DNA of 64,000 nucleotides from Bacteroidia bacterium (GTDB lineage: Bacteria > Bacteroidota > Bacteroidia > 2-12-FULL-35-15): assembly GCA_030654175.1 (NCBI GenBank), contig JAURXZ010000024.1, forward strand, positions 372,001 to 436,000, read 5' to 3'. A program made the translations under genes and the position numbers. Numbering within the stretch: position 1 is the first letter of the stretch; each line of letters starts with the position of its first letter. This document shows positions 61,875 to 64,000 of this stretch, in pieces. Under the pieces are notes generated by a model. The model saw only the letters and a program-made list of their open reading frames with translations, ran no database searches and was not told the DNA's origin.

Positions 61875-62561
61875 ATGAAAACAATACCAATCTCATTTAT
61901 CCTGATGACTACGCTTGTATCATGTGCAGGTACTTCTGAAAAATATAATCAGCAAACATCAACTCCTCTTACTATGGAACAAACAAGTAAACAAGATACC
62001 ACCATCAACTTTGAAACGATGGAAGTAGGAAAATCCCCATCGGGTTTCACACAAACATTCACAGGAACAAAACAAACACTTAACTGGAAAATAATTTCCG
62101 ATGCAGGAAATAAAGTTGTTGAACAGTCAGCAAAAAATGAAGGTGATTATTACAACCTTTTAGTTTTGGATAAACCCACTTACGAAAATTTTTATTTGTC
62201 GGTAAAAATAAAAGCCGTTGCAGGTGATGAAGACCAAGGCGGTGGTTTAGTTTGGAGATATATTGACAATAACAACTATTACATTGCAAGATGCAATCCG
62301 TTAGAAAATAATTTTCGTTTCTATAAAATTATAAATGGAAATCGGAAGCAAGTACAAAGTGTTGATTGTAATATTAAGACAGGTGAATGGTTCACGATGA
62401 CTATTAATATGAACGGAAATAAAATCACTTGCTCATCAAATGGAATCAAAATGATTGAAACAACCGATGATACCTTCCTCAATGCAGGCAGAGTTGGTTT
62501 TTGGACAAAAGCAGATGCACAAACTTATTTTGATAATTTAACAATTTCACCGATAAAATAA
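61875..62561 (+). CDS. LamG/3-keto-disaccharide-hydrolase-like lipoprotein
   Basis: 228 residues. Lipobox LVSCAG with Cys at about 17. After a Thr/Gln-rich linker, the body (about 55-225) has the jelly-roll pattern of the DUF1080/LamG-like proteins: TINFETMEVG-SPSGF, NLLVLDKP-YENFYLSVKIKAVAG, GGGLVWRYIDNNNYYIARCNPLENNFRFYKI, GEWFTMTINMNGN, GRVGFWTKADAQTYFDNLTI. Such domains bind or, in some cases, cleave sugars; no catalytic pair is obvious. It lies between two propeller genes in the same operon and would be periplasmic. Family moderately sure. Confidence 0.65.
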   Translation: MKTIPISFILMTTLVSCAGTSEKYNQQTSTPLTMEQTSKQDTTINFETMEVGKSPSGFTQTFTGTKQTLNWKIISDAGNKVVEQSAKNEGDYYNLLVLDKPTYENFYLSVKIKAVAGDEDQGGGLVWRYIDNNNYYIARCNPLENNFRFYKIINGNRKQVQSVDCNIKTGEWFTMTINMNGNKITCSSNGIKMIETTDDTFLNAGRVGFWTKADAQTYFDNLTISPIK

Positions 62562-62569
62562 AATTCAAC

Positions 62570-63562
62570 ATGAAAAGAAAAATTTTTATTCAAAACACTT
62601 TAATCATCACACTCTTTCTGATTTCATTTTCATCTTATGCACAAACTCCCCGTGCATATATCACAAATTTTAATGACTCAACTATTTCTGTCATAGATTT
62701 GAATAAACTTGAAAAAATTGCGGATATAGTTACCGGAAAAAATCCTCATGGAGTAGATGTTTCACGCGATGGGAAGTGGATCGCTGTTAGTAATGAAGGG
62801 AGTAATACAATTTCTATTATTGATGCTGCAACAAATAAAGTGACGAAATCAATTTCAGTCGGTAGTCACCCTCATCAATTGGCATTCAGCATTGACGGAA
62901 AAAACCTTTTTGCTACGCTAAATGCAGATAATGCGTTAAGCATCATCAATACGAATGGTTGGAAAAAAGACACGACCATTAGCGTTGGAAGAAATCCGCA
63001 TATCGTGCTGCCTTCACCTGACGGCAAACTAGTTTATATCACTCTTGAAGGAGATGAAAAAGTAGTGATACTGAATATAGCTACGCTAAAACTAACTGAT
63101 GAAATTCCTGTATTCGGCTGGCCTCGCATACCTGATATTGCAAATGATGGTAAAAAACTATATCTATCACTGCGTTGGCTCAATGGGGCATTGGTTATCG
63201 ACACAGAAAAAAAACAAGTCATCAATTGGATACAACTTCCGCAAAATGAAAAATTTCCTTCTGATGGTAAAGCATCACACGGAATTAAGTTGTCGGCTGA
63301 TGGTTCATTTCTTTTCATTACAAGCGGGATAAAAAACAGCGTAAGTATTATTAACACGAAAACATTGCTACTCACAAAAGAAATTATGGTAGGAACAGAT
63401 CCAAACTGGATTGATTTTACTAATGATGGAAAATATGCTGTTGTAAGTAATACAGGGACTAATAATGTTTCAATAATTGATTTACAAAAAAATGAAGTAG
63501 TTAAAACTATTCCAGTCGGACTTGCTCCCAAACGATTGAAAGTAGCTATGATTAAAAATTAA
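62570..63562 (+). CDS. YVTN beta-propeller repeat protein with recurring P-H loops
   Basis: 330 residues, leader ending FSSYAQ. Seven blades of about 40 residues, each with the YVTN form: AYITNFNDSTISVIDLNKLEKIADI, GKNPHGVDVS-DGKWIAVSNEGSNTISIIDA, GSHPHQLAFSIDGKNLFATL, GRNPHIVLPSPDGKLVYITL, and later VSNTGTNNVSIIDL. The repeated G-x2-PH at blade starts (NPHG, HPHQ, NPHI) is notable and could bind metal or heme. Exported, probably periplasmic. The 40-residue peptide gene follows after 4 bp. Beta-propeller family sure; ligand not. Confidence 0.82.
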   Translation: MKRKIFIQNTLIITLFLISFSSYAQTPRAYITNFNDSTISVIDLNKLEKIADIVTGKNPHGVDVSRDGKWIAVSNEGSNTISIIDAATNKVTKSISVGSHPHQLAFSIDGKNLFATLNADNALSIINTNGWKKDTTISVGRNPHIVLPSPDGKLVYITLEGDEKVVILNIATLKLTDEIPVFGWPRIPDIANDGKKLYLSLRWLNGALVIDTEKKQVINWIQLPQNEKFPSDGKASHGIKLSADGSFLFITSGIKNSVSIINTKTLLLTKEIMVGTDPNWIDFTNDGKYAVVSNTGTNNVSIIDLQKNEVVKTIPVGLAPKRLKVAMIKN

Positions 63563-63566
63563 TAAA

Positions 63567-63689
63567 ATGAAATGGGTTAAATATTTTTTGATGTTGAGCG
63601 GAGCCATAATAATCATTTATAGTTTCACACAAGACGATTCGGAGTTAATCACTTTTGGTGGAGTATTTCTTTTTGTAAACCTAAGTTAA
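63567..63689 (+). CDS. 40-residue membrane peptide at the operon end
   Basis: Short gene of 41 codons including the stop (ATG at 63567, TAA at 63687). It starts 4 bp after the propeller stop, in the coupled spacing seen in the rest of the run. Sequence: MKWVKYFLMLSGAIIIIYSF as a single hydrophobic helix, then TQDDSELITFGGVFLFVNLS. It may be an anchor or regulator peptide, or a decayed larger protein. No family recognised. Called because of spacing and the good hydrophobic helix. Confidence 0.45.
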   Translation: MKWVKYFLMLSGAIIIIYSFTQDDSELITFGGVFLFVNLS

Positions 63690-63790
63690 TTTCAAGGCTA
63701 ATGTCAACTTATTTCAGGACGATACAATTTTTTTTGTCAAAAAAAACTCTGCAAACCATTTAGGTAGCAGTTAAAAAATGATGTAAACTA

Positions 63791-63820
63791 ATTGAAAATA
63801 ATTGAAAACAATTGAAAATT
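63791..63820. repeat. Three tandem 10-bp repeats
   Basis: ATTGAAAATA, ATTGAAAACA and ATTGAAAATT follow in direct order. They sit 16 bp before a possible gene start at 63836. A related TTGAAAT-type repeat occurs near 48290-48320 in the recombinase promoter region. May be a protein-binding site. Confidence 0.5.
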
Positions 63821-63835
63821 GCAGGCAAATATGTT

Positions 63836-64000
63836 ATGCTAAAAGAAAATAATATTGAAAAAATGTATTTAACCCCGAATGAAATATTAGAAAAGTACCC
63901 AATTCTAAATTTAAAATATAATTGGGGAACATTGGATTTAGGGACTATGCTTAAATGTAAAATACTTGATGGGCATTATGATAGAAGTAAGCGGGTAGGA
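63836..64000 (+). CDS. Partial hypothetical protein, cut by window end
   Basis: Open frame from the ATG at 63836 to the window edge (55 codons). Sequence includes MYLTPNEILEKYPILNLKYNWG and LDLGTMLKCKILDGHYDRSKRVG. It resembles helix-turn-helix-like N-terminal regions of accessory genes I recall from Bacteroidota elements, but I cannot name the family. A second ATG ten codons in (63863) is an alternative start. Low certainty, but the frame is open and follows a tandem repeat. Confidence 0.4.
   Translation, partial: MLKENNIEKMYLTPNEILEKYPILNLKYNWGTLDLGTMLKCKILDGHYDRSKRVG

Larger units (their letters stand above)
46092..64000. mobile_element. Putative integrative island at the tRNA 3' end (right end not in window)
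   Basis: A large serine recombinase abuts the 3' end of the CAU tRNA, and the genes that follow to the window end are accessory in kind: metal or oxyanion stress, efflux and envelope functions. Housekeeping genes, common to the left, are absent. I looked for a second copy of the tRNA 3' end (TCCAACTGGGCCCA) and found none within the window, so the right border must lie further on or the site is too short to see. The call is inference from recombinase position and gene content. Confidence 0.45.

Overview
The window looks like chromosome of a low-GC member of the Bacteroidota. The signs are two giant secreted proteins ending in gliding-motility/type IX secretion (T9SS) type B sorting domains, many lipoproteins with short leaders, few Shine-Dalgarno-like sites, and several promoters matching the Bacteroidota consensus TTTG-N19/20-TAnnTTTG. 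No species can be named from the sequence alone.

Positions 1-33200 carry mostly housekeeping and catabolic genes: the end of a uric-acid degradation cluster (uraD, uraH and a TIM-barrel aldolase-like protein), ACMSD of tryptophan/kynurenine breakdown, gmk, yicC, a 3018-residue T9SS adhesin (5561-14617), an MFS transporter, a TPR/SpoIIE phosphatase, a 2-hydroxyacid dehydrogenase, trhO, an orphan Spi-domain protein, an SDR-type threonine dehydrogenase, a MORN-like protein, cysS, an M28 peptidase, a GT9 glycosyltransferase, moaA, an SDR and lutB. Between adhesin 1 and the MFS gene (about 14800-16750) lies an accessory patch. There, two small exported-protein genes each sit between their own pair of perfect inverted repeats, with a 63-bp tandem repeat and two 16-bp palindromes nearby.

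Positions 33256-41253 hold a second giant T9SS adhesin (2665 residues) on the minus strand. Its N-terminal half resembles adhesin 1, but the C-terminal half is built of other repeats (four Ig-like and seven PKD). An oligopeptide-type binding lipoprotein, a small secreted protein, methylmalonyl-CoA epimerase and a HAD phosphatase follow.

At 46018-46091 there is a CAU-anticodon tRNA with a very good promoter and terminator. A large serine recombinase abuts it, and its reading frame runs antisense through the terminator into the tRNA. From here to the window end the content is accessory and looks like the left part of an integrative island: a response regulator with a degenerate receiver, a ChrB C-terminal-domain protein, an exported Fe/Mn superoxide dismutase, a TolC/RND/membrane-fusion efflux set, a rhodanese-like protein, and a tightly packed nine-gene run. 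That run encodes an ABC permease and ATPase, DUF2007, a universal stress protein, a BamA-like outer membrane protein, two YVTN beta-propellers flanking a LamG-like lipoprotein, and a 40-residue membrane peptide. I know no named system with this last gene order. It and the cassette patch are the best candidates for something undescribed. The right end of the island is not visible in the window.
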